Assembly (NCBI RefSeq): GCF_023343835.1
Contig: NC_064443.1
Location: 17,433,501 to 17,497,500, forward strand
DNA length: 64,000 nt
Reading direction: 5' to 3'
Origin: Lagopus muta
Lineage: Eukaryota; Chordata; Aves; Galliformes; Phasianidae
Position numbers and translations under genes: made by a program
Notes under the pieces: model-generated
What the model saw: the letters and a program-made list of their open reading frames with translations, nothing else
What the model was told of the DNA's origin: nothing
The model's database searches: none
Shown here: piece after piece, positions 42,685 through 53,315 of the stretch
How positions within the stretch are numbered: position 1 is the first letter of the stretch
Layout: each line of letters starts with the position of its first letter

Positions 42685-42718
42685 TATCATATGTATCACT
42701 GCAGAGATACATATGATA
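42685..42718. repeat. Inverted repeat, 13-base perfect arms
   Basis: tatcatatgtatc (42685-42697) and gatacatatgata (42706-42718) are exact reverse complements with an 8-base spacer. Either strand could form a hairpin. Confidence 0.9.
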
Positions 42719-42742
42719 TACAAATTTGTATGATATACAAAT
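42712..42742. repeat. 14-base direct repeat around a palindrome
   Basis: tatgatatacaaat occurs at 42712-42725 and 42729-42742 (period 17). Across the junction, 42718-42731 is a perfect 14-base palindrome, atacaaatttgtat. Confidence 0.9.
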
Positions 42743-42815
42743 AGCACTGTAATCTCATATGTCAAAAAACTGACTACAGTAGAGTTGATTGAATCAAATT
42801 ATACCTTTATTTGTG

Positions 42816-42872
42816 CTGTGTATATATACACAGACTCATGTACATATATACATATGGACACATGCATATATA
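42816..42872. repeat. AT/CA microsatellite with an 18-base palindrome
   Basis: ctgtgtatatatacacag (42816-42833) is a perfect palindrome. It is followed by imperfect TACATATA and CATATG units to about 42872. Confidence 0.85.
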
Positions 42873-45800
42873 GAAACCTAATACATCTACATCTTGTAAG
42901 TTACAAGGAAACATGACCAGCAATGCTGAAATGTGAGAATGTGCAGCAAAATTTTATACTGCCCAATAGACATTGCTTTCAAAATGATTACTGGTATTGC
43001 ATATAGCGTATAAACTGAAAGAAAAAAAATCAAAGTACTAGTAAATAAGCTTCAAGCAACATGGCTCACATGAGATAGCTGCACCTTTAGTGTGCTTTCT
43101 TATGACTTGGCTAAGCACAAGGGCTGTAGTTGTATTACAACGGTTACATTCCTTATCACTTAAGCAGTTTACTGCTGAAAGACGTTTTTATGCCAATTCG
43201 TCAGCCACACACTAGGTTTTTTATATCTTTCAGTCTTTATGTTTGGGTTAAATACAAGAAATTCCTGCATTGCCTCTTTCCTACAGAGGCACAGTTACTT
43301 GCAGTTGTGGATGTCCTTGCAAATGGTTGTGCTATTGCATTCCATCAGTGCACATACCCCCAGTGTTCCAGTGAAAGTGGACTCACTGACATCTTCCCAG
43401 GGCATTGCCTCAGTGATGCTCGTGGCACAGAGCACATGGTCACTACTGCAGTGCATTTCTGGGAAAGGAGTGTGTGTTTCAAGCACATCCAGGTTGTTTA
43501 TGATTCCACTGCAGTCCTCACTGGACAGTAGTCAAAGACATGATGCAAAGCTTTATAATTGTCGAAGAAATCCTGCTGCATCTTGTATTCATGTGTTAGA
43601 AGAAGGAGTGAATTCTCTGAAGGATCCTTCATTGTGGGATGATGAATAGGTTCATCTGATGGAGGGCTGGTGGATCCAATTTGGCAGCTTGCTCAGCCCA
43701 AGCCTTTTGCCCATACACTTCACAGGACTACCAGCATGCCTTTATTCAGTAAGCCAGTTGTGGCATCATATCTGCTTCTTTTAATAGCATTGAATCTATG
43801 TGGGGAGCTGAGATGAGCTATCACAGGTACCAGTGTATAGTCCAGTCCATTGCTCCTCTTGCAATGGATGCCTTAATGCAGAGATGAGGAACCAAAACAT
43901 ACATACCATCACATGGTATATTGATCTCAGTGTCACCTGAAATACAATGAGCTGTTACGATTTAGGAAAATGTTTTGAAGATCCAAGATTTGAAGCCCCC
44001 AAAGGTTTTATGTACTGAATTTGAATTAAAAATAAGCTTCAGTATTTTCTGTTTCCCTAGGAAAAGTAAGCAATAGCAGTGAGAAGTGAAGAACAAATGA
44101 CAATTCCTGTCCTTTTATGAGAAAAGGAACGTGGAAGTCACAGTATCAAACACCTCAGTTAAATACAGTGGGGTACTTGTCTCCTTTGAAATACAGTTCA
44201 GTAATTTTAAATAAGTAGTAAGCACTACAACAGCACAGGTAAATCTTGCTGGAACCTGTAAAACTGGTCTCTTCTGCTCTGGTAGTTACAAGTATTTGCT
44301 ATTCAGTCTGTTATGGATATCTGGAAAATAGTTTGAGTGCAGAAAGTGCCTCAGGGATAAAAAGTTTGAAAAGAAAAATGTAGCTGTATATCATTGGCAT
44401 TCATGAGAAAATTCACATTAGATGACTTCAAATCAGGTGCTCTGGAGACAATATAGAGATCAGGAGCTACGGTGTGCCAAGAATGCAAGCCTAGCTGGGA
44501 CAGACTCATCTTATTTCCTGGCAGATGAAGAGTACAAAAGTTTGTAAGACCAAATTCAAAGATAATATAGATGTGTTGAAGCTGGTAGGAGGGAAAGCTG
44601 GAGCTGCAGAATAAAAAGTATGCATGCACTCTGTGAAATAGCCTCTTATCTGCACATTTTGGTACCTTTCCTCCTACATGTATATTTGCATACATGTTTC
44701 TATGGGTATTTACACCAACACACCAGTCCTGGAGCAAAGCTTTTCTGCCAGCACCACTGTGAAATTTGGCCCCAGCTCCCTGTTGTTAAACACTGCTTCT
44801 TTCACCAGGTCAAAAAGTTACTCCTCCTGCAAACATAGCTACATTTTGCCACAGGTAAAAATGTCAATTTGTTTGAATTTAGCTAAGAGCAAAATCTCAT
44901 CTTTCCCACTGCCTGACAACCTCAGAAAGATGTCAGTTTGCCACCTGAACTGACTCCTTTTTGCTTTTACAAAAGCAGCAGACAGTTGTGGCAGAAATAT
45001 GAAATGTTGCATGCTTGCATGAAAACTCCGGTGATGCCAGAAGTGTGTTTTCCTCTTCATCACAGACTTGATCTGCTGAATGTTTTGTTACTCAAAAATA
45101 AGCAATAGAAGAAAGTCTAGATCTCAAAATCTAAAGCCAAGGCAATGCTTTAAACCTTGACTCCAACACTGAAAGAATGGTCAGCATGTTGGCACTTATA
45201 TTAATGTGTTAAATATGTCAGACAACTTTGTTAATAAATGAATTTTTACCTTAACCCTTCTAGATCACATTTTCAAGGAAAAAAAGCAATAAAATTGCAA
45301 GCTTAGGACACGTGCTATAAAAGCTTTCACTCTGTGTGCTAAGTGCAGTGCCACCAAGTCAATGCCTGTACTCATCTCCCATGTTTTGACTGCAGTTGTC
45401 AATGTTCCAGATATCCTCAAGGGAATGTTTGCTGTATGCAGTATTTTTGTGCCATTTCTTTCCAATAACATCAGCTGTGGCATTTGCAATGGGAAATGGC
45501 TGCTGCACGACCCCACCAGGCAGTGTGGCAGCCAACCAGTGGTTTTCCCTGAAACTCATTGCAGCCACTTTATTTCCATCTGTTCATCTCAAACATGCAT
45601 CTGTGTGTCCCACACTTCACATGTGGATGTCTCAGGAATATATATGTTTCTTTCCCTTGCAAATAAGAGGAAGACTTCACAGCCAAAATACATCTGAGAC
45701 TTGATTCCTTTCTTACCGACTTGTTTTCCCTAATGGAAAAACAACAAATGATGCTGTAACAAACATTTTTGTGTAAATTACATACTGTTGACAAGCGGAT

Positions 45801-46207
45801 GTGCAATCAGTATTTTTAGGGGGGAATGTAATATTTCCCCTATGATAATATTTAACATACTTTGTGTTCCATCTATCTATCTAGACCGATGGTTCAAGCT
45901 GTGGCATAACAATTATAATAAGTGATAGTGTTACATCCAGCAAACAAAGACTATGATGGCACAATTTATCTTGTTACATTTCTTGATTTAATGCCAGTCT
46001 GGGGTTTCTAGTCTGAACCAGATTTTTCTTATGTCATAAATATTTCAGTTTTTTCATTTATTCTTGATTTAGTTTGACAGTAAATAATCCCATGGAAGCT
46101 GCTGTTGGAAAGGCGTTGTAAAAATTATTAAGTGCCTACTTGCCAGTTAGGTCCTTGTGTTTGTCAGAGTGAAATAAGTAAAATAGTTGAGTTACTTAAA
46201 GGAAATG

Positions 46208-46247
46208 TAAATATATATACATACATACATATATATTTATATATATG
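46208..46247. repeat. TA/TACA microsatellite
   Basis: Consecutive TATATA, then three ATAC units, then TATATATTTATATATAT. Likely length-polymorphic. Confidence 0.9.
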
Positions 46248-46935
46248 CAATAATGCCCGAAATTTGTGACCTTAGTAGAAGGGAAATTGCGATTCTGGGG
46301 ATTAATCAATAGCTTATATGAATACAAAGATTTTTGGAAATATATTCTGAATGCTGTCAGCAGGAGGTATTTGCTTCTTGGCTTCAAAGAACTTATGTAT
46401 AATTCAGAGAGAGGACAAGAGCAAACAAGGAGCTTTTTGGAAGGAACTGTTCTTGTAAGAAGGGTCAAGTGTCTTGGAAGAGGACACCTGTGATCAATCA
46501 ATTGGGTTCCATTGGTGATTTCTTTGTGGTTCAGGATATTCAGAAAGCATGTGTGACGTTGAAGAGTTTAAGTCTTTTTTCTTTTGAGCATAATTAGTAC
46601 CTTCGGTACCATTGCTTGGGCTGTCTTCTGACAGACAGCAGACCCTTCCTGCACCTCTAGATAAAACTGGGAGAATGGGGAAGGTGGGGACTTAAGACTT
46701 ACACGAGAAGAATTAACATGAAATCCTGTTAAAAAAACTCTCCCATAACTGGCAGACAAAAACAGATAACTAAATTGCCATGTCTGCAGTATTGATCGGA
46801 AGGAGTACATTCTGTTTAGGAAGGACAAGGGAAAAAAAGATAAGATTTTTTTTCTAGCCTTAAATATCAGTGATGTGTACACCAGTTTCGAGATAAATAT
46901 TGACAAACAGAAGAAAGCGTGTGAAAAAAAAAAGT

Positions 46936-47180
46936 ATGATGCAATTCAATAAGGAAAAGTACAAGGTTTCACACTTAGGTAGAAATAATCAATACACACC
47001 TTCAGCATAGGCAGGAGGTTTAAAGAAGGGGTTAGAATGGAGCCTGAACTGAATGCAAGCATAGAAAGCTAGCGATCCTCATTTGGGACTGTGGGAATAG
47101 CAAACAGCAGATTGGCACCATCTCAGCCTGAGGGCTGAGCACAGCTCTGGGCAGTGTGCTGGAAGAAAAGGACCTGCAGT
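46936..47180 (+). pseudogene. Degenerate LINE (CR1-like) ORF2 remnant
   Basis: From 46939 the + strand reads MQFNKEKYKVSHLGRNN and then a stop after a few more codons. This resembles the F-N-K-x-K-(C/Y)-x-V-x-H-L-G-R-N-N motif near the C-terminal end of the reverse transcriptase ORF in CR1 and related LINEs. In the same orientation, 47165-47176 encodes EKDL, which recalls the EKDLG motif that follows in the family. The gap between the two (about 175 bases) is longer than usual and stops interrupt the frames, so the copy is dead and rearranged. No CR1 3' tail was seen downstream. It could also derive from another LINE clade. Confidence 0.5.
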
Positions 47181-47565
47181 GCCAGAGGGCTCCAGCAGAG
47201 ACAAGGATGAAAAGCAGTGCTGTAACTAGGATGGACGGTATACAGATTGGGAATCCTCTCATCCAAGATAGAATCGTGCTTTTCAAACATGCAAAGATAT
47301 GCAGAGGAATCCATGTCTACTGAGAGTAGATAAATAAAGGCACTTGAAACTAAAGTTAGGAATAATGTCTGAACTCAGAATATTATCAGGGTTTTCTAAG
47401 GAAATTATGGAAAGCTTTGCATCGCTCTAAGTCTTAAAAGGTAGTAAATATTTGCTAAGGACTTTTTAGGTACAATTAATGTTACTTGGGGCAGGATTAT
47501 CTGATACATATAGGTACCATCCAGCTCCATTTCTACTTCAGTAGAATTATCCAAACTTGGATTTC

Positions 47566-47580
47566 TTTTTTTTTTTTTTT
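47566..47580. repeat. Poly-T run (15 T)
   Basis: Simple T run about 1.2 kb upstream of the leader exon acceptor. It does not act as the acceptor tract of a recognisable exon. Confidence 0.9.
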
Positions 47581-48818
47581 AAAGGGTTCAAGCCATTTAC
47601 ACTTTTAAATGACACTAAAGTGCTTCTGTAGACCCCAGGTGTGTGTGAAGTAGGACCTTACAAAAGATTAAAAGAAAGATTAAAAAGAAACAGCTTTTTT
47701 CATCCTTTTTTTCCCCAAAACTTAGAAGCTTGTCAAGGTTTGATCGTTCCCCATCTGAAATGGAAACTGGTAACAGTGCACCAGGTTGATCCGTGCCTCC
47801 TTTGAGACCACCTACGACTTTTAGGTGAAGTTTATAAAAACCTGTGAACGGAATGAGATTCCTTATAAAAGTGGGATGATTTCCTCAAGAGCTGAATTTC
47901 TTCATTATCTAAGAAACATCTTTCTCATTCGCATCAGCCAGAAGTTCCAAGGCAACCCTGCATGATTTTATTTTTTTTCATACTGGTATAAAAAATGAGA
48001 CAAGAGGAAAGAGGATATGGTTCCATGAGCATGACTCATAAAGATAATTTCTCAGTGGAAATTTTTTAGCACTTAAAAGGTTTAGAATGATTTTATGATT
48101 TTGTAAACCCATTTTATTAAGTGACTTCTGGTTTCAGCTGTTTTATGAACTGATTCCCAACAGTAAATTACAACCTTACCCTTTGGGAGTAAAGGCCAAA
48201 CATGTGTTTTTTTCTTGGTTTAATTCATCATACGTTGACTGAAATGTCAAAGGAAATTAAAGCAAATTGTTATGTAAATCCTTGTGGGTACACGTTTCAT
48301 TTCTGCAGAATAAACTTTATGACAAAAAAATGTTGTATGTTTTCTTGTTTGATTTTTTTGTTGTTGTTTTTATGTAGTGCATGTAAAACATTATATTGCT
48401 TTTTCCTTTCATACCACAGCTACCATTCTGCCATTTACCTGTTAACACCATTCCTCCTAACCCAGCTGTGCTTGGTGAATGGACCACGGACAGATTTTGC
48501 TTTCTTGCTTTTAGAAGCTCACCCCTTTGCCACATGGAGAGGATGAATGAGTCTCAGATATTACATATGATTATCATCAACCTCCTTTCCAGCTTTGTGT
48601 CATTTTGGGATTACTTTCACGTTGGGATGATCCTGATTAGATCATTTATTGCATCTTATGTTTCTGAGTCTTCAATGATGCAGTGGAACGTCATTTTACA
48701 TAGAGAAAATTGGGGCATTTTGTTTTGAATCTATACTTCAATTACTCAATATCTCTTCCTGTTTTTACAGAATATCAAGGTAGTCACAGGAAGACACACT
48801 TTACTTTCCACTGATTGG

Positions 48819-48872
48819 ATGGGAGGAATTTTTGACCTTGGAAAGTGGAGATGGTGTTGCTATGGAAACTAA
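48819..48872 (+). CDS. Upstream ORF overlapping the CNTN6 start
   Basis: A 17-codon ORF with stop begins at an ATG 32 bases before the main ATG, in a different frame, and ends at TAA inside the signal-peptide coding sequence. Its context is weaker than that of the main start (T at -3, G at +4). Because it overlaps the main start, ribosomes that use it would pass the main ATG and could not easily reinitiate there. Such ORFs often lower translation. No peptide function is proposed. Confidence 0.4.
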   Translation: MGGIFDLGKWRWCCYGN

Positions 48873-48905
48873 TACTTCTGCTGCCATTCATGAGCTGCAG
48901 CACAG
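48851..48905 (+). CDS. CNTN6: Contactin-6 (probable), first coding exon: signal peptide
   Basis: Contactins are GPI-anchored neuronal adhesion proteins with six Ig and four fibronectin III domains on the outer plasma membrane. This exon carries only the secretory signal. It encodes MVLLWKLILLLPFMSCST plus the first base of a glycine codon, then a GT donor (cacag/gtaaaa). Visible parts are a short n-region with Lys6, a leucine-rich hydrophobic core (residues 7-14) and a small polar c-region. From memory, the human CNTN6 leader begins MRLLWKLVILLPL and also exits after 18 codons in phase 1 with Gly next; about 10 of 18 residues agree. CNTN3 and CNTN4 leaders share the exon layout but agree less. 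This start has G at -3 and G at +4. The next exon is not in the window, so the paralogue assignment rests on this peptide. I am more certain of contactin family than of CNTN6. Confidence 0.78.
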
Positions 48906-51900
48906 GTAAAATGTTCTACTGTTTGTGTTTGTGATTGATAAATCTGTATCAGTATCATAATTCTTCTAGAAAGGCGAAGCAATTACCAAAACTAACAGTA
49001 CTTATTCGCATGAACAAGTGATTAAGGAGCTTTTCATTAGGACATCCTTTAATTTTAAGCAACACGAGTTGCTGCCTTTGAACCAGGAAAGCATGTTTCA
49101 AGATCATAAGAAAAGTGTACTTCAGGTGATAGCTTTTAAAGTGAGGAAAAATTGCAATTGTCGCTTTGCTAACTACATGCATGTGAAAGGCATTTCCTAG
49201 TCACAGCACAATCAGGTCCCAAACCAGCAAATTTAAAGAACAGAAGACCATTGTGAGGTGTGTGGAAGTTTGGTGTCTATACTTTAAAAAAATACACCTT
49301 TATGTCTCATCTGCACTCATAAAGTGTCTTAAATCACATTTCAATTCATTTATGAATGATGAATTCCCAAACTGGTGAGAATCACAAGGACTGTCAAAAC
49401 ATAAATGCCAGAAATGAAGGGAAATCTTGCTTCTTGCTTACAGCAAATGCAGACATTTCTTCCTTCTTTGTCTCCAGTTGGCATGGTGATAGACCCTTGC
49501 ACAACCCTTGTGGTCAGTGATCTAAAATCCAGGTCATCATCTCTATCCTCAGGTGGTATTCAGAGAAGAAAGTATGGTTGGAGGAGGCAGAACTGCTTTT
49601 CCCCATTCTCCTCCTTAAATATATCTTGTACTTAACTAAGTGAGCAACTTGCTGCTGATGTATGGTAAGGCAAAACGTTCTTTTCTTCCTGGATGACCAT
49701 TGCTCACCACAAAGGTTCTCTATTCTGAGTTCATTTGTGTTTTTCTGAACCTTTCTTCTAATTTGAAACATGTAACTGGAAAATTCTGTTTCATAAAATC
49801 CTATAAGTGGAATTAATGCTTATGATTCATTACAGACCCATTTGAGACCAGGGTCCAACTGGTAACTTTGAGGTTATAATGAATTTGGGGATGAACTGAC
49901 CTTTCACACTGTCTGTGATAAAAACCATGACAACTGACTTTTGCCTATAATTAATGTATTGAACTCTAAATAGCTGGTATGTTACTCGTGTACTTAGGAA
50001 GAAATTGTGTTAAAGTAACCTCAAATGATACTTAAATTAATTATGTACTGCATGAGTCAGCAGCTGTTTATAATAAAGAAGCTACAGAAGCAGACTGCAG
50101 ACTGCAGTGGTATTTTAAAATACTATTTAAATTAAACTGCACAGTATTTTGTCTATTAATAGATTCCAGGTGAAAACGTAAATCTCAGGGCCTGACATTC
50201 TGTCAAATCAGTACTAAGTGCCTGTTCCAGTAACAAACAGCCAACATTTTAATCGTAATACACAATTTGCAGATTTCAAATAAGCAGTCACTCATTTAAT
50301 CCCAGATATGGTGAAGAAAACATAGCGGCATGTTTATGAGCCTAATCTTCCCTTTAATTGCCTGCAATTGTAACTACACTGGGAGCCCACTGCACTGCCA
50401 CAGAGCTTACCTGCCCTACTCGCTGCTTCTTACAGATTGCTTCCTTCTTTTCTCGTCTAAATTAAAGGTCTTATAGTGATTTTTTTAGAGTGTAGGACAC
50501 CCCTACGATTCCTTGATTGCTTTTACCAGTGGTGAAAGAGATGGCGATCCAGAAATTTAAAACAGTGATGAGGCACAATATACCTTAGTGATGAACAAGA
50601 TATTTAATACTCTTGTTTTATATTTCCAAATATAACCTTTCCCTTCGCTTTTTTTTTCACAAAGATTTCATTTTTCAAACTTTTTGTCATCTTCATCTCT
50701 CTTGCTAGAGGATCATCTTTTAATGAGACCAGTATCCTGGGCCAACGGAGCTAAAAGATATTAGGAACTCTCATTTACGTTAATGTGTTCAGGTTTTTGA
50801 AGACTTAATAGCTAAAAATGTAAATGATCTATATTCCTAAGCACCAGGAGCAGATCATGATGGCACCTGTGTCCTGATTTAGCTGTCAACTGAAGGAATT
50901 GCAAAGTGCCTACTGACTTCAGGTAGATAAGTTAAGTTGTACCTGAGTGTAAATTACTAATGTGGGCTTACGCTGATTTTTACTAGGCAGCACTCTGAAA
51001 TACACTTGATGGTAATAGTCAAAGTTGCAGTTACGGGTAAAACTTCTTTGATTTATTATATGGATGGCTAACATCAGTGCAGGAGTGAGAGAACCGAGTG
51101 TGAGAGTTTGAAACTTGTCACAGTGCTAGAGAGCAGTCTTGTGGGCTGGGGCTTGAAAGGTAATTCAGGTTGTTAGATGACATTGGTCAGCCATTTCTTT
51201 CTTATCTCTACCTCAGTTATACCAGATGTGTAGAATGAAAATGAAATTGACCCATAAATGAATTTTAAGTCTAAGGATTACATTCGCTGCACAGTAAAGC
51301 TAGATATTATTAGCCCCCAAAATGGCAGTTCAGCTACTCAGAAATCAAATTGCTCTTATATTTCTCAAATCTTTGGAAAGCTTGTAGAAAGAGTAATATT
51401 CCTTCCAACTTTTGTTTTGCAGCAGTGCTTTATTATTTGACTCAACAAGGATCTTGGGGTTTTCTTGCAAGTGTCTTAAGGGATAAAAATAAAACAATGT
51501 ATGCATGCCCAGTGACACAGTGAGGGAACAGGTTACACTTTTTTCACAACCCATTGCAATTTAAATGAGATAATCTGATCTAAGTGAAGGACCAGAAGCA
51601 AGAAGGGTGCTGAAGATAAACACAGAGATCATTACTTTTAATTCTGCGTGTTTGCTGAATGGACGTATGACAGCCATCTCCATACACCGTTGCTGAAATC
51701 TAAACATTGCTTGATACTAACGTGCTAAGCAAGAGCGCTCACTTTATGTATTAAAGATGTAGACAGAATTTTGAGAGGTTGATCTGGACAGAAGAGTGGC
51801 CTAAGCTTTCAAGAAAGAAAATAATTGAAGAGAAACAGGTGCTATTTGGTTTTCCCAGTGGATGATCTGAATACATGATACTGGGCAAACAAACAAGTCT

Positions 51901-53186
51901 GTTGGTAGCTCTCTTCACAGAACCACATGTACAGTCCCACTTTGGCACCAATTTCACTGCAACTATCTCAGCTTCCCTGCTTCCTTCCTGCACTTCTCTG
52001 TGGCTCTTTACCGTTCAGGAAGAGGAGGAGAGCTATCTTATAATTATTTCTGCAGTTTCTCTCTTCTTCCTGGACTGCTTTTACAAAATTTGCTTGCATT
52101 TCCCATTCCCAAGGGCTGCTGTGGTTCCTCTTTTCTCTGATTTCTTGTGGCTTCTGTGTTTGAAAAGCACACGCTTCAGTTAGAGTGCTTTGCAACCATC
52201 CCTTGGTCTGCTAGTCATCTTGACTCCATCATGGAAGCAAGTAGATTTTCCAAGGTTAAAGATGAAGAAAACAGAAAGTGTCAGGCACTTAAAAATAGCT
52301 GTGGACAATGTAAGTATGAAAAGCCAACCAGTTATTCTGAAGTTTTATTTTGGAAATGAAGGAGTAATTATGTTTTTACACTCTGTTGGCTTCTTAGACA
52401 AAATTCAATTGAAGATGCAACTGCAACCTCCTGGGCTGTGTTTTGGCCCATCATTTTGAAACTGCTAAATTAGAGAGAGAAATTTCCTGATGTAAAGTGT
52501 CCTGACGCTCCTTTGGGTCACAGCATGATGAATATTGAATACATCACATCCCACGCTCTGCCTGCAGTCTCTTGCAGATTTATTGTTAGCATAACAGCAC
52601 CTTTAGGAATGGAACAGCAGACCATATATTTTAAGACAAGTGACATCTTTGCTATTTCTAACAGCAAACTGTGGAGAAGAACTAGTTTAGCCCGAAATGT
52701 TAGGGCGTTTCTGAACAACCCGAGGCTTTCAGAGACCCACTGATGAGTCAGAGGAAGATAATAATTAGGTCTCCCTTGGACAACATGGAAGTTCTGATGA
52801 CTTTGGCAAGCAGTGACCCTGAAAGCTGTGTTTCTGTAAATGACTTCCAAGCATCTGGCGAGAGATGATGTCTGGTAATGCAGTGACCTTCTCAGGGGAG
52901 TGAAAAGTGACATTTAAAGAAAAACCTTTATTTCCATTTTATGGGATGCCATTTGGTTCAACTTGTTTCCTGATCGCAGTGAACAGTAAACATACTCCAT
53001 TAAAACTAAGCCAGAAAATGAGAGCACCTAGTGGCCCTGGAGCTGCAGAGCCTGAGAGGGTGACAGACAGATGGAGAGCCTGAGGAAGGTGACTTAGTTC
53101 TTCCCTTGCTAGCAGTGTCCCAACTGAAATCCAGTATTCTGAGATTCTGATGCATAACTAGGACATGCTACTCTTTGAACTAGTAG

Positions 53187-53226
53187 AAAAAAAAAAAATA
53201 GACTCTTTAAAAAAAAAAAAAAAAAA
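53187..53226. repeat. Two poly-A runs (12 A and 18 A)
   Basis: A runs at 53187-53198 and 53209-53226 with ten bases between them. They lie directly before the 32-base tandem duplication. Confidence 0.95.
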
Positions 53227-53251
53227 GATATGAAAACGTGCAAGATAAAGG

Positions 53252-53315
53252 GAAAACATGACAGATAGGAAGGGAAAATAAGTGAAAACATGACAGATAG
53301 GAAGGGAAAATAAGT
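53252..53315. repeat. Perfect 32-base tandem duplication
   Basis: Copies at 53252-53283 and 53284-53315 are identical and directly adjacent. Each begins gaaaacatgacagatagg and ends gggaaaataagt. Identity without any difference suggests a recent event or a variable-number repeat. Confidence 0.95.

Larger units (their letters stand above)
33608..48770 (+). other. Non-coding stretch; intron 1 if the 33.5 kb exon is real
   Basis: No exon with recognisable protein similarity was found on either strand. ORFs are short and have no family motifs. The stretch holds a LINE-derived coding remnant near 46939, AT microsatellites at 42816-42872 and 46208-46247, a palindrome cluster at 42685-42833, a small CTAT repeat near 45871-45883, and a poly-T run at 47566-47580. 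Conserved non-coding elements may be present but cannot be judged from one sequence. Confidence 0.4.
48771..48905 (+). other. CNTN6: CNTN6 exon: 5' UTR end plus first coding bases
   Basis: Full extent of the exon. The 3' splice site is a pyrimidine-rich tract (ctcttcctgtttttacag) ending at 48770, with adenines around 48742-48749 as possible branch points. The exon is 135 bases: 80 of 5' UTR (48771-48850) and 55 coding. The donor at 48906 is gtaaaa, acceptable but not the full consensus. An acceptor upstream of the start codon means at least one non-coding exon must lie further upstream, in or beyond this window. Confidence 0.75.

Noticed and set aside
48202..48546. 114-codon hydrophobic ORF just upstream of the leader exon
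   Set aside because: Hydrophobicity comes from T-rich DNA. It ends before the leader exon acceptor and has no matching donor.
52147..52359. ORF followed by a gtaagt word, considered as the next contactin exon
   Set aside because: The translation has no Ig-domain motif and the base before the GT is T. No convincing acceptor was found.
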